Positions 49,163-57,721 of a stretch of 64,000 nt of DNA are shown here, in pieces. The DNA lies in assembly GCA_017303935.1 (NCBI GenBank), contig JAFLBD010000003.1, positions 124,001-188,000 of the forward strand, written 5' to 3'. Made by a program: the position numbers and the translations under genes. The DNA comes from Armatimonadota bacterium. Lineage in GTDB: Bacteria > Armatimonadota > Fimbriimonadia > Fimbriimonadales > Fimbriimonadaceae. Numbering within the stretch: the stretch's first letter is position 1; every line of letters begins with the position of its first letter. Under the pieces are notes generated by a model. That model was given only the letters and a program-made list of their open reading frames with translations. It was not told the origin of the DNA and ran no database searches.

Positions 49163-50014
49163 CTAGGTTCGCTCCGAACGAAGAATCTCGAGTTCTTGCC
49201 TGGTGCATTCCTTAACGCTCCAGACCTCTTCGTGGAGAGCGGATTCGCCAGGGTTCAGCACCTGCAGCGGACCCACCGACTCTACTTCGAGCATGTCGTG
49301 GCGTGTGTACATTTCAAAATTGCATCCGAAATCAGGGTATTCCCCACCGTCCGAACCAAAGGACTTCGTAAACAGGAGTCCATCGATCCAATAATGCGCG
49401 ATTCCGGGTTGAACGAAGCTCCCGCACTTTTGTGGATTGGGATCATCGGACTGCTTTAGTACCGTGCAATTTTTGCGCCATTCCCATCTGGTATCGGTCA
49501 TATCGGCATAAGGCCAAAGAACTATTGGGGTGGATGGCAACTTTGGATTGCCCCCCTGTCCCTCGGAATTGTGGGAGAAATGGCATTCACCTCCCGCTCG
49601 CATGACGGTAATGGCCCATGGCGCGATGGTGATTGATTCTTCACTTGAATTCGTTATTCTGTGTTGAATCGCGAGTTGGTTATCACCTCTAGGAACTACG
49701 CGCAAGGCCCGGTTTAGTCCCAACGGGCTCTCCGCTGTGCAAAACCAATCGTCCAGGATTGTTACTGGATCGTTGTCTGGCTCATAGGTTCGGGCTGGGA
49801 CTTCTGGGGCGGTCCACAGCCGATGTCCACCATAGCCTGTGTATTCACTGAGTCCGACTTTGCCCTTCGTGGAAGGCTTGATGTAGAACAGATTTGGGCT
49901 TTCGTTATAGGTTAGCCCTATGATTCGTGGGCCGAAATCTAGTGTGATCCAAACGGTTAGCGGGCCATGTGAAATCTGGGCGCATCGCCAGCCTTCGAAC
50001 TCAACAAATTGCAT
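49163..50014 (-). CDS. DUF4380-like (aldose-epimerase-fold) protein
   Basis: 283 residues from the ATG at 50014. An ATG at 50053 is possible but would place a perfect hairpin inside the coding region. It begins with VEFEGWRCAQISHGPLTVW and LDFGPRIIGL, then GYGGHRLWTAPEVPARTY. That is the pattern of DUF4380 proteins, which share the galactose-mutarotase beta-sandwich and act on or bind sugars. No signal peptide, so cytoplasmic. The start codon lies within one arm of the stem-loop at 50011-50043, suggesting translation control. Confidence 0.72.
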   Translation of the reverse strand: MQFVEFEGWRCAQISHGPLTVWITLDFGPRIIGLTYNESPNLFYIKPSTKGKVGLSEYTGYGGHRLWTAPEVPARTYEPDNDPVTILDDWFCTAESPLGLNRALRVVPRGDNQLAIQHRITNSSEESITIAPWAITVMRAGGECHFSHNSEGQGGNPKLPSTPIVLWPYADMTDTRWEWRKNCTVLKQSDDPNPQKCGSFVQPGIAHYWIDGLLFTKSFGSDGGEYPDFGCNFEMYTRHDMLEVESVGPLQVLNPGESALHEEVWSVKECTRQELEILRSERT

Positions 50015-50043
50015 CGCCCCCAGGTTTACCCCGGAGGCGATGC
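50011..50043. repeat. Hairpin covering the start of the DUF4380-like gene
   Basis: GCATCGCC (50011-50018) and GGCGATGC (50036-50043) are perfect 8-bp arms, extended by two pairs after a bulge. In the minus-strand RNA the second arm contains the GGGGGC and the ATG at 50014. On the plus strand it is followed by TGTTTTT, as in a terminator, but no plus-strand gene precedes it. Confidence 0.55.
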
Positions 50044-50078
50044 TGTTTTTCATTTTGGGAACGAACAGTTTCTAATTG

Positions 50079-50882
50079 TTAGTTTCCGATTCCGTTGAAG
50101 TAGCGGTCCATGAGCTCTGGAGTGCTTCCGCCGGGCTTCAACTTACCGATCGAGGTGTACTTGACGTGGCCATCAAGGAATCCCACGATGACGTACTTGG
50201 CATCAAATCGACCCCAGAGTTGACCTTGACCAGTCGCATTTGGATAGGCCGAAGTGGTCCACATGGTTGGAGGAAGAATCGAGTGGTAGCCAATCGGATT
50301 CTTGATCAAGGTTGGTGCGCCGCCTACTGCTGGGACGGTGATGTCCTTCATGGTAGCTTCAGCGATGAAAACGGTGTCAGCAGTGACGTCAAAGCTGCTC
50401 ATGCTCTTACCAACTTGGTAGGTTCGACCAGGCTGGCCAGGAACAGGAAGCGAGTCGTTGATGTACACATAGTTCATGCCGTAGCTTGGCGTCAGACCCA
50501 AGATGTACATCTTGTATGGGCTCGCCATATTGAACCGTGCAGTCCCTGCCATTGTTTGGACGAACGGATCATCTGCTCGGTCGTTGGGGCAGAAGAACAG
50601 CGCGTCGTTCTTTACATACGGTTGCATAAGGTTCGACCAGAACAGTGTGCCGTTATCGGGTGGGACCGGAGCACCGTAGGTGTACCTTCGAGGAACAGTG
50701 ACCTCGTCATTGTCCGAGTGGTACATCACCGCGGCTAGGTTGATTTGTTTGACATTGTTAATGGACGCAGTTTTCTTGGCGGCATTTCGTGCTTGAGCAA
50801 AAACCGGGAAGAGGATCGCTGCGAGAATCGCGATAATCGCGATTACGACGAGAAGTTCGATAAGAGTAAAAGCGCGTCGCAT
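50079..50882 (-). CDS. Prepilin-like protein (DUF1559-like), copy 3
   Basis: 267 residues from the ATG at 50882. An ATG at 50891 is also possible. [19 protein letters not shown] and LFPVFAQAR form the prepilin signal and first helix. [16 protein letters not shown] near the end keeps the DG part of the H-X9-DG site, with no His at the expected position. Shorter than the other two copies. Divergent from sucC, with a 7-bp dyad in the region between. Confidence 0.9.
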   Translation of the reverse strand: MRRAFTLIELLVVIAIIAILAAILFPVFAQARNAAKKTASINNVKQINLAAVMYHSDNDEVTVPRRYTYGAPVPPDNGTLFWSNLMQPYVKNDALFFCPNDRADDPFVQTMAGTARFNMASPYKMYILGLTPSYGMNYVYINDSLPVPGQPGRTYQVGKSMSSFDVTADTVFIAEATMKDITVPAVGGAPTLIKNPIGYHSILPPTMWTTSAYPNATGQGQLWGRFDAKYVIVGFLDGHVKYTSIGKLKPGGSTPELMDRYFNGIGN

Positions 50883-50901
50883 GACAATCATTATTTTGTT
50901 C

Positions 50902-50916
50902 AAGCAACTGTTGCTT
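50902..50916. promoter_or_regulatory. Short dyad between prepilin copy 3 and sucC
   Basis: AAGCAAC and GTTGCTT flank a single T. With a 1-base centre it would act as a DNA site rather than an RNA hairpin. It is 11-20 bases upstream of the two candidate prepilin starts. Confidence 0.25.
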
Positions 50917-51049
50917 CCCTTTGACAATTTTGATGATTGGGATACTTTCTGACGACAACATTTTTGTGTAGATAATATGAACAATGATTCATCAAATAAG
51001 TCATGGTTTACGCCGATTTGGACTTCATCGGGTACCCTTTTGACCACTT

Positions 51050-52204
51050 ATGAAGCTTCACGAGTATCAATCGAAAGACCTCTTGGCGGCACACGGCGTA
51101 CCTGTTCCGGGCGGAAAGGTCACTGCTAATGCCGAAGAGGCCACCGAGATCGCCAAGGAATATGGCGGCAAGGTTGTGGTCAAGGCTCAGGTGTTGATGG
51201 GCGGCCGAGGAAAGGCGGGCGGCGTGAAGCTGTTTAGCGATGCGGCCGAAGCTGGAGCATTCACCAAGGAGCTGATCGGAAAGAAGCTCGTCAGTATCCA
51301 GAACCCGCAAGGCATGATCGTTGAAAAGGTTTTGGTCGCTGAGCAGATTGATATCGCTGAAGAGTATTACTTGTCCGTTTTGATGGACCGTGCGACGAGC
51401 CAGCTCGTGGTGATGATCAGCAAAGAAGGCGGGATGGAGATTGAAGAGGTCGCCGAAAAGAATCCAGATGCGATTGTCAAGCTCCAAGTGGACCCTGCAT
51501 TTGGATTAAGTGATTTCGAGATTCGTGCGGCTGTGAATCAAGCGAAAATTCCTGCGGCTGCTGCTGGCCAAATGGTGCAGATGATCAAGAAACTCGTTGC
51601 TGCATACAAGCAGTCCGACGCAGATTTGATTGAAATCAACCCATGTGCACTGACTCCGGAAGGCAAATTGATCGCTGCTGACGCCAAGGTAAGCATCGAT
51701 GAGAACGCATTGTTCCGACACAAGGATTACGCCGCGACCGCAGATGACAGCGCAGAAGATCCTATCGAAGCGGAAGCTGCTCGAAGAGGAATCGCCTATG
51801 TCCGGTTGGGTGGAGACATTGGGATCATTGGTAACGGCGCGGGTTTGGTGATGTGCTCTATGGACGAAGTGAAGGCGGCTGGCGGGAGTCCGGCTGACTT
51901 CTTGGACGTCGGAGGCGGAGCGCAGGCAGAACGCGTGAAGAGTTGCGTCGAGCTCATCCTTATGGATGACAACGTGAAGGGGATTTTGATCAATATCTTC
52001 GGCGGCATCACTCGCTGCGACGAAGTGGCGAAGGGGATTTTGGCTGCATTTGAATCCATGGAGATCAATGTGCCAGTTGTCGCCCGAATTGAAGGTACTG
52101 CTGCCGAAGAGGGCCGAAAACTACTGGAAGGCACGAAGCTGATCACGGCGGCGAGCATGCAGGAAGCTGCTCAGAAGATCGTGGCTGCCGCTTACGGTAA
52201 GTAA
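51050..52204 (+). CDS. sucC: Succinyl-CoA synthetase (ADP-forming) subunit beta
   Basis: 384 residues starting MKLHEYQSKDLLAAHGVPVP. The ATP-grasp domain has KAQVLMGGRGKAGGVK, EINPCALTPEGK and DAKVSIDENALFRH. The C-terminal CoA-ligase domain has GAGLVMCSMDEVK, LDVGGGAQAERV and NIFGGITRCDEVAKGI. The enzyme interconverts succinyl-CoA and succinate with substrate-level ATP formation in the TCA cycle. It needs SucD, usually the next gene. Here a strong terminator follows at once and sucD is not in the window. Confidence 0.97.
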   Translation: MKLHEYQSKDLLAAHGVPVPGGKVTANAEEATEIAKEYGGKVVVKAQVLMGGRGKAGGVKLFSDAAEAGAFTKELIGKKLVSIQNPQGMIVEKVLVAEQIDIAEEYYLSVLMDRATSQLVVMISKEGGMEIEEVAEKNPDAIVKLQVDPAFGLSDFEIRAAVNQAKIPAAAAGQMVQMIKKLVAAYKQSDADLIEINPCALTPEGKLIAADAKVSIDENALFRHKDYAATADDSAEDPIEAEAARRGIAYVRLGGDIGIIGNGAGLVMCSMDEVKAAGGSPADFLDVGGGAQAERVKSCVELILMDDNVKGILINIFGGITRCDEVAKGILAAFESMEINVPVVARIEGTAAEEGRKLLEGTKLITAASMQEAAQKIVAAAYGK

Positions 52205-52212
52205 TAAACTCC

Positions 52213-52258
52213 TAGGAAAAAAAAGAGTCCAGGCCAAATCCGGCCTGGACTCTTTTTT
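52213..52258. terminator. Bidirectional intrinsic terminator after sucC
   Basis: AAAAAAGAGTCCAGGCC (52219-52235) pairs perfectly with 52242-52258 around the loop AAATCC. T-runs occur on both strands. It serves sucC (+) and the exopolysaccharide cluster (-). Confidence 0.95.
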
Positions 52259-52272
52259 GTCGTTAATTCTAA

Positions 52273-53730
52273 TTAGAGCTGATCGAGTTCGGAGCGAACC
52301 AATGCTCTTTGCTTCATTCGGCTGAAGACATTATATTGCTGAGTCATTTCCGACTTGAGCTCCGAAGAGTTTGGCAAGCACATTCCACCAAAGGCGGCGA
52401 CAAGACAGTTCAACCAAATGTTGGTGAACCCGTTGTTGAGCAGCATATTGTTCCCGAGCAACATCAAAAATGTGAACGTAACAAACGCGACTTTCCTACG
52501 TTCCATCGTGTTCGACCGATTTTTGAGCACAAGAAGGGTGCTCAACAGGCCGGTGATCATGATCGGAAGGAAGAGCGCTACAGCAGGATATCCACCCCAA
52601 GAAATGAGTAGCAGCAATCCGTTATCCAAATATTGGCCCTGAGTCCATTTGTCAGGCACAATTTCCGTCACACCCCAAACCAGACCATTGTCTGGTCCAA
52701 TACCTACCCAAGGGCGCTCTGATTCGATACGAAAAGCTTGTTGCCAACCAATCTCGCTTCGATATTTGAGGGTCTTATCTTCACCTAAGTTGGTACTGAA
52801 GGCATAACTTAATCGCTCACCTCCAAATATTGCGAGGACACAAATGCTTAGGAAGAAAGCAATGAGATACACCGGGCCACGTTCTTTATCACGCTGGATT
52901 AGCATTATCAGGAAGATGATGCCGCAGATTCCGAGCGAGACATACATAATCCGCGATTGAGCCATCAGGGCGACTAGAAGAAAGAAGCTCGCGAGCACAA
53001 ATTCCCATGGTTTGAGACGCCGCTCCATGAGTCGAGACGCCAAAATCGCCCAACCACCCAAGCAGTGAAATGCGAGCCACTCTGGCCAGGCACCGAGACC
53101 AATCGCGCGAACGGAACCCGCCGCGAAGCCATCTGCGTTGAACTGAGTCGCGCCCCAAGCCGTAATGTCATTGTTTCGGTTATAGATTTGCGCGAGCCAT
53201 AAGAACGGGCCTACTTTAAGGAACTGGAAGAATCCAACTATAGCGCTTGCTGCGAAGCAAACTAACAAGATATTCGTTAGCAGTGCTCGATAGGTATGCC
53301 AGACATGAGAGATGAGTGCGGCACAGATATAGTAAATCACCGCCATGATCAAGAAGTAGTTTGATGTTTCGAAGTCGTTTGTACGTCCGAGTTGCGCACC
53401 GCTAAGGAACGAACATATCGTCAGCCAGACTTGAATCAGCAGAATGAATCGGACAGGCCAAACGAGCTTGAGTGGCACTCCAAGTCGCCACCAGGTAAAG
53501 GTTGCACAGGCGACCGCATTGAACATCAAATAGCGCAACAACTGCGCCAAGATATCGGAAACAGGAAGGAACAGAGGAACGGTCACGAAGATGATCGACA
53601 TCACGTTCCAATACAACAATCCTCGCGAACTTTGAAGGACGGAAAGCTTGGCGCCTTCGGCTAGCGCGGACTTGTCGAACGGCTTGCGTTCTTGGTCAAA
53701 TTTTCCGCCGAAGGGTTTGGAGACTGCCAT
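52273..53730 (-). CDS. O-antigen ligase/polymerase family membrane protein (Wzy-like)
   Basis: 485 residues with about ten to twelve membrane helices and a larger outside loop. That loop contains EIGWQQAFRIESERPWVGIGPDNG, the Wzy_C signature in which an Arg and the GxGPxxG turn are conserved. Such enzymes polymerise or ligate lipid-linked repeat units at the periplasmic face. Being last in the leftward exopolysaccharide cluster, just after the Wzz/Wzc-like gene, favours a polymerase role. A strong stem-loop at 53744-53781 separates the two genes. Confidence 0.88.
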   Translation of the reverse strand: MAVSKPFGGKFDQERKPFDKSALAEGAKLSVLQSSRGLLYWNVMSIIFVTVPLFLPVSDILAQLLRYLMFNAVACATFTWWRLGVPLKLVWPVRFILLIQVWLTICSFLSGAQLGRTNDFETSNYFLIMAVIYYICAALISHVWHTYRALLTNILLVCFAASAIVGFFQFLKVGPFLWLAQIYNRNNDITAWGATQFNADGFAAGSVRAIGLGAWPEWLAFHCLGGWAILASRLMERRLKPWEFVLASFFLLVALMAQSRIMYVSLGICGIIFLIMLIQRDKERGPVYLIAFFLSICVLAIFGGERLSYAFSTNLGEDKTLKYRSEIGWQQAFRIESERPWVGIGPDNGLVWGVTEIVPDKWTQGQYLDNGLLLLISWGGYPAVALFLPIMITGLLSTLLVLKNRSNTMERRKVAFVTFTFLMLLGNNMLLNNGFTNIWLNCLVAAFGGMCLPNSSELKSEMTQQYNVFSRMKQRALVRSELDQL

Positions 53731-53743
53731 AGATTTGAACTGA

Positions 53744-53781
53744 TTTGCCGAATAGGATCGAATTCAATCCTATTCGGCAAA
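53744..53781 (-). repeat. Strong stem-loop between the co-polymerase and Wzy-like genes
   Basis: TTTGCCGAATAGGAT (53744-53758) pairs perfectly with ATCCTATTCGGCAAA (53767-53781), loop of 8 bases. No T-run follows on either strand, so an mRNA-stabilising or processing element, or a Rho-assisted stop, is more likely than a classical terminator. Confidence 0.6.
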
Positions 53782-53800
53782 GGTCGCGATTCAGGTGAGT

Positions 53801-55888
53801 TTAGGCACCTCGAGAGTATTTTGTTGCATCGCCAAATGCTTCTTCGTTTGCAGAAGCATCCGTGAGCACCAAGTTAACTTCCTTAGATCCTGCGCGGTGG
53901 AGAATTTCGTAGCCGTTCGGGATCTGGTTGTAGTTTGTGGTGCTTGCCGAGACAACCATGCAGGTTTCGTCGACGAGTCCGGCAATTCGGGAGGCGTCGG
54001 CGAACATATCGCATGGTGGGCAATCGAAGATCACCACTTCGGCTTGCGACTTGAGGAAGTCCATCACGCTCTCAAGTTGAGCCACGGATCGATCAGCCAA
54101 AGTCTTGGATGGATCGGTGCCGATTGGCAACACTAAGAGGTTGTCATGGACGGTCGAAGCGAAGACATCACCGGATTCGTTCGACAAGGTGGACTTGTTG
54201 AAGATCTCGCTGAGTCCGCTTCGGGCTTCGGCGCCAAATGCCTTGGACGCCAATCCTCGGACTGGATCGCAGTCGACGATGAGCACCTTGGTTCCGGCGT
54301 TCGCCAGAGCGATTCCGAATTGAACCGCACTTGAGGTTCGACCAACCGCGTTTCCTACGGCGGTGAACATCATGGTTCGAGGGAATTCGTGATTCTTAGC
54401 AAGGAAGGTGTAGGCCATGTGGCGGAACGACTCCCCTGGTTTCGCCCCTGGCTTGGTGTACGATGCAAGACCTTTTTGCTTGCCACGTCCCAAAGCTGGG
54501 ATGGTTGCCACCACTGGAAGACCGGTGAGGTCGGCCAGTTGCTGGGAAGTATGAACCCGGAGCTTCATACCTTCGACCACGAACGAGTAGATGAGACCGA
54601 TACAAAGGCCAGCGATCAGGCCGATGAAGATGAACTTTCCTCGGTCTGGAGCAACTGGTTCGATGTATGCCTTAGCGTCCGAAAGAACTGGAGTCACGCG
54701 GATACCGGTTTGTTGGCGGCTCTTGAGCTCGTCGAGCTGAGCCTTGACACGTCGGTAGTTTCCGTCGGCAACTTCGAGTTCACGTCGGAACTGTCGAATC
54801 ATTCGCTCGTCGTTCGGGAGCGACTTCATGCGATTCTGCTGTGAAGTGTAAGCCGCTTCGGCTTCGTTGACTTGCTGTTGCAAGCTGTCTCGCTTAGACC
54901 GAGCGATGGCGAGCTGTTGCTCCATCGCTTGTCGCGTTGGGTTAATTTGGTCCGTGTTGCGGCTGACTTGCTCCAAACCGCGCGACTTGACCGACTTGAT
55001 CTCAGAGTCAATCTTTGCGATTTGGTCGTTGACTTCCTTCATTCGAGGATGGTCATCGTAGTACCGCACGCTGAGTTCTGCACGCTTTCGAATCAATTCG
55101 CCGCGTTGGCCTTCGAGCTGCTGCAACTCTGTTGGCTTTTGAACCAAAGAACCATTGCTCACTTTCGCTGGGAACGAACTCATCGACGACTCGAGCGCGG
55201 TGACTTCAGCAGAAGCACCAGCAGCCTGTGCCTTGGCTTCATTGAGCCGAGTCAGTGCGTTGGATTCAAGTTGAGTTGCGGCTTGGGTGGTGACGTCGAT
55301 GTTGACGATACCGTTGGCAGTCGCGTAATCCTTGTACTTTGTTTCTGCTTCGTCGAGTGCCTTCTTTGTTGCGGATTCTTGGGCACTCAAATAGCGCATC
55401 GCATTTTGCAGACCTTGGCGACCGTTTTGGGTTCGAAGGTCGTTATAGACTTCGGTGACGGCCTGGGCGATTTCTTCGGCGAGTTTCGCATCGTTGGCGC
55501 GGACACGAATCATCGCGACGCTACCTTGGTCTTGTTGAGTGACGCGTTGCTCAGGGGTGAGCACATCGTACATCAAGTACAAGCGAACCCAGTCTCGAAC
55601 CAGATTTTCATCGTTTCGAGCCGAAGCTGCCTTTCGCAGAGCTTGGAAGAAAATGGTTTGGGAGCGAAGAACCTGAAGTTCCGTGTTCGCGTCGCTAGCC
55701 TGACCGACTTCAAGAATTCGCTGAACGTCAGCGGTCAAGGTCATTTGCGACGACGCCACAGTGGCTTCGCCGAGCAGCATTTCAGCTGTTGCTTCGTACA
55801 CCTTTGGGGTGAACCAGGCGATCAAAAATCCTGTCAATGCGCCTAGGACACCAAAGACGAGTCCTCTTTTGAAGTGAAACTTAAACAT
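53801..55888 (-). CDS. Wzz/Wzc-like polysaccharide co-polymerase with degenerate kinase domain
   Basis: 695 residues. A Wzz-type N-terminal membrane helix (8-27) precedes a periplasmic region with long coiled coils (about 150-400). A second membrane helix (KFIFIGLIAGLCIGLIYSF) leads to a cytoplasmic BY-kinase-like domain. In that domain Walker A reads GNAVGRTSS, where BY-kinases have EGKT/S, so the catalytic Lys is Arg517. Walker A' (VLIVDCDPVRG) and Walker B (VVIFDCPPCD) are kept. Only one Tyr (ATKYSRGA) is near the C-terminus instead of a Tyr cluster. It probably sets chain length but may not autophosphorylate. Confidence 0.9.
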   Translation of the reverse strand: MFKFHFKRGLVFGVLGALTGFLIAWFTPKVYEATAEMLLGEATVASSQMTLTADVQRILEVGQASDANTELQVLRSQTIFFQALRKAASARNDENLVRDWVRLYLMYDVLTPEQRVTQQDQGSVAMIRVRANDAKLAEEIAQAVTEVYNDLRTQNGRQGLQNAMRYLSAQESATKKALDEAETKYKDYATANGIVNIDVTTQAATQLESNALTRLNEAKAQAAGASAEVTALESSMSSFPAKVSNGSLVQKPTELQQLEGQRGELIRKRAELSVRYYDDHPRMKEVNDQIAKIDSEIKSVKSRGLEQVSRNTDQINPTRQAMEQQLAIARSKRDSLQQQVNEAEAAYTSQQNRMKSLPNDERMIRQFRRELEVADGNYRRVKAQLDELKSRQQTGIRVTPVLSDAKAYIEPVAPDRGKFIFIGLIAGLCIGLIYSFVVEGMKLRVHTSQQLADLTGLPVVATIPALGRGKQKGLASYTKPGAKPGESFRHMAYTFLAKNHEFPRTMMFTAVGNAVGRTSSAVQFGIALANAGTKVLIVDCDPVRGLASKAFGAEARSGLSEIFNKSTLSNESGDVFASTVHDNLLVLPIGTDPSKTLADRSVAQLESVMDFLKSQAEVVIFDCPPCDMFADASRIAGLVDETCMVVSASTTNYNQIPNGYEILHRAGSKEVNLVLTDASANEEAFGDATKYSRGA

Positions 55889-56060
55889 AGCTTCTATTTG
55901 AATCCGCGGTATTTATGCCGAACAAGTTCGAACTTTGAACTGTTCCCAAGATTGTCAGTTTATCCTAATTTCAGGCGTAATACTGGCAACACCTAGAACA
56001 TCTTCTCGGTTCAAGACGTGCGGCAAGTCAGGTTTGGACTTAACGTTTTATCGAACTCGA
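55889..56060. other. Intergenic region upstream of the co-polymerase gene
   Basis: 172 bases without a credible gene. It is AT-richer than its flanks. I see no clear hairpin, repeat or -35/-10 pair. It may hold a promoter for the last two genes of the cluster. Confidence 0.4.
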
Positions 56061-56831
56061 CTAAGAATTTGTGGATTTTGATCGAAATGAGTCAAAAATC
56101 AGCGCCGTGACGCCGGACCAATATTCGACCAGGTAGCGCTTCCACAGTCGTCGCGGCTCGACGCAAAGTCTAAAGAGCCATTCCAGCCCAGCGCTTTGCA
56201 TCCATTCGGGTGCACGTGGCAAGAATCCCGCGAGGAGTTCGAACGTGCCACCATTCGGAATGAGGGTAGCTTCGGGGACTCTCTTTCGGAGTTCGATGGC
56301 GAAAAGGTCTTGTTTCGGAACGCCGAGTGCAAGGAAGATCAGGGTTCTTCCCTTCATCTGCTCGGCCACTCTGGCGTAGTCCGCTTCGGTAGCTTCGAGA
56401 CGCTCGTTGTTGATGGCCACTTGTTCGCGCGAATCCATGCCGATCATTTCGAGGGCTTTCATCGGGTCTTTCCCGCCGACGATGCCGATCTTGTTCCCGT
56501 CGATGGCGAGGCAGAGATCTTGAGTGAGTTCGACTCCGGTGATGCGCTGAATTTTTCGCTTGTTGGGTTGGCGTTTTCGGCTGGCCCAAACGACGGGCAT
56601 GCCGTCTGGCACGATGATATCGGCGGTGTTGAGAATCTCTTTGTAGCTCGCTTCCCGCTGGGCGCGAGCGACCATTTCCACGTTTAGCGTGACCATGCGA
56701 GCACCCTCGCCGTTTTGGATACGGCGAATGAGCTGATCTCGCACCTCTGCGTAAGATTGGGTGACGACTCGGTAGCCACACACCATTGCAGATGCGAATC
56801 CATCTTTGCTAGTTGATAATTCGCTTGTCAC
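56061..56831 (-). CDS. WecG/TagA/CpsF family glycosyltransferase
   Basis: 256 residues, GTG start. The GT26 pattern is clear: VTLNVEMVARAQREASYKE, NTADIIVPDGMPVVWASR, IGIVGGKD, then FLALGVPKQDLF, PNGGTFELLAGFLPRAPEWM and GLEWLFRLCVEPRRLWKRYL. Family members add the second sugar (ManNAc, ManNAcA or similar) to an undecaprenyl-linked GlcNAc. It acts at the cytoplasmic membrane after the sugar-phosphate transferase, whose gene is 31 bases upstream in the same direction. Confidence 0.94.
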   Translation of the reverse strand: MTSELSTSKDGFASAMVCGYRVVTQSYAEVRDQLIRRIQNGEGARMVTLNVEMVARAQREASYKEILNTADIIVPDGMPVVWASRKRQPNKRKIQRITGVELTQDLCLAIDGNKIGIVGGKDPMKALEMIGMDSREQVAINNERLEATEADYARVAEQMKGRTLIFLALGVPKQDLFAIELRKRVPEATLIPNGGTFELLAGFLPRAPEWMQSAGLEWLFRLCVEPRRLWKRYLVEYWSGVTALIFDSFRSKSTNS

Positions 56832-56862
56832 TAGAAATACGCTCTTCCTTGGCTCGGAGGCC

Positions 56863-57576
56863 TTAGTACGATCCTCTGGATTTTAGGACGGCAAATGGAG
56901 TTTTTAGTAGCAGTTTAAAATCAAGCATGAACGACATATCTTGGATGTAACGTCGATCCAGCTCCATCCATTCGTCGAACGAGAGATCGCTGCGGCCCAT
57001 GACCTGCCAGTAGCAAGTGATGCCTGGCTTGACTCGGAGCCGTTCCAAATCCTCAACTCGATATTGAAGGACTTCGTGTGGCAACGGCGGCCGTGGTCCT
57101 ACAAGGCTCATTTGCCCTGTCAACACGCTGAAAAGTTGTGGGAGTTCGTCGAGGCTCAATCGGCGAAGGTGCCGCCCGATCGGGGTGACTCGCGGGTCGT
57201 TCTTCATCTTGAAGATCGGACCATCTTTCTCGTTTTGTTGCACGAGTTCAGCCTTGAGCTTATCGGCATTCAGCACCATGGTGCGGAATTTCCAGAAGGT
57301 GAACGGTTCGCCGCAGAGTCCGATTCGGGTGCTCTTGTAGAAAACAGGGCCTCGATCGTGGAGCTTGACGAGAAGCATGACGACGAGGAAAACGGGCGAT
57401 AGTAACACGATGAGGACGGCTGCCCCGATGATGTCAAAAATCCGCTTGATGTGTGCGTACGGCACATGAACTGCGTCTAAATTGACGCAGTTTTCCAACC
57501 GGGTTTGGGTTGTTTGTGCGTCTTCTTTCAGTTCGATCACGGGTTCCTTGATATTGCTCGCGACGTTTCCTTTCAA
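56863..57576 (-). CDS. Initiating undecaprenyl-phosphate sugar phosphotransferase (short WcaJ/WbaP type)
   Basis: 237 residues from TTG 57576 with an ideal GGAGG nine bases upstream. One membrane or re-entrant helix (FDIIGAAVLIVLLSPVFLV) precedes the catalytic core: FYKSTRIGLCGEPFTFWKFRTM, DPRVTPIGRHLRRLSLDELPQ and SLVGPRPPLPHEV, ending with LKPGITCYWQV-like (here VKPGITCYWQVMGRS). It transfers a sugar phosphate from a UDP-sugar to undecaprenyl phosphate, the first step of exopolysaccharide repeat-unit assembly. The sugar cannot be told from sequence, but GlmS upstream hints at a hexosamine. Confidence 0.95.
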   Translation of the reverse strand: MKGNVASNIKEPVIELKEDAQTTQTRLENCVNLDAVHVPYAHIKRIFDIIGAAVLIVLLSPVFLVVMLLVKLHDRGPVFYKSTRIGLCGEPFTFWKFRTMVLNADKLKAELVQQNEKDGPIFKMKNDPRVTPIGRHLRRLSLDELPQLFSVLTGQMSLVGPRPPLPHEVLQYRVEDLERLRVKPGITCYWQVMGRSDLSFDEWMELDRRYIQDMSFMLDFKLLLKTPFAVLKSRGSY

Positions 57577-57721
57577 CTTGTGTTACCTCCAGGTTGAATC
57601 GACTCGTTGGCTGATCCTCAACTCGGTAGTGAGCAGTCTCGCTACACGATTGGGAGTATACAACAGCCTTTGAGGCGATCCCGGAAGAAGTTAATACAAA
57701 TTCCGTGCCAAACCAAGATGC

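Noticed and set aside
54872-55846. Plus-strand open frame of 324 codons
   Set aside because: Antisense to the coiled-coil part of the co-polymerase gene. Leu/Val-rich shadow only.
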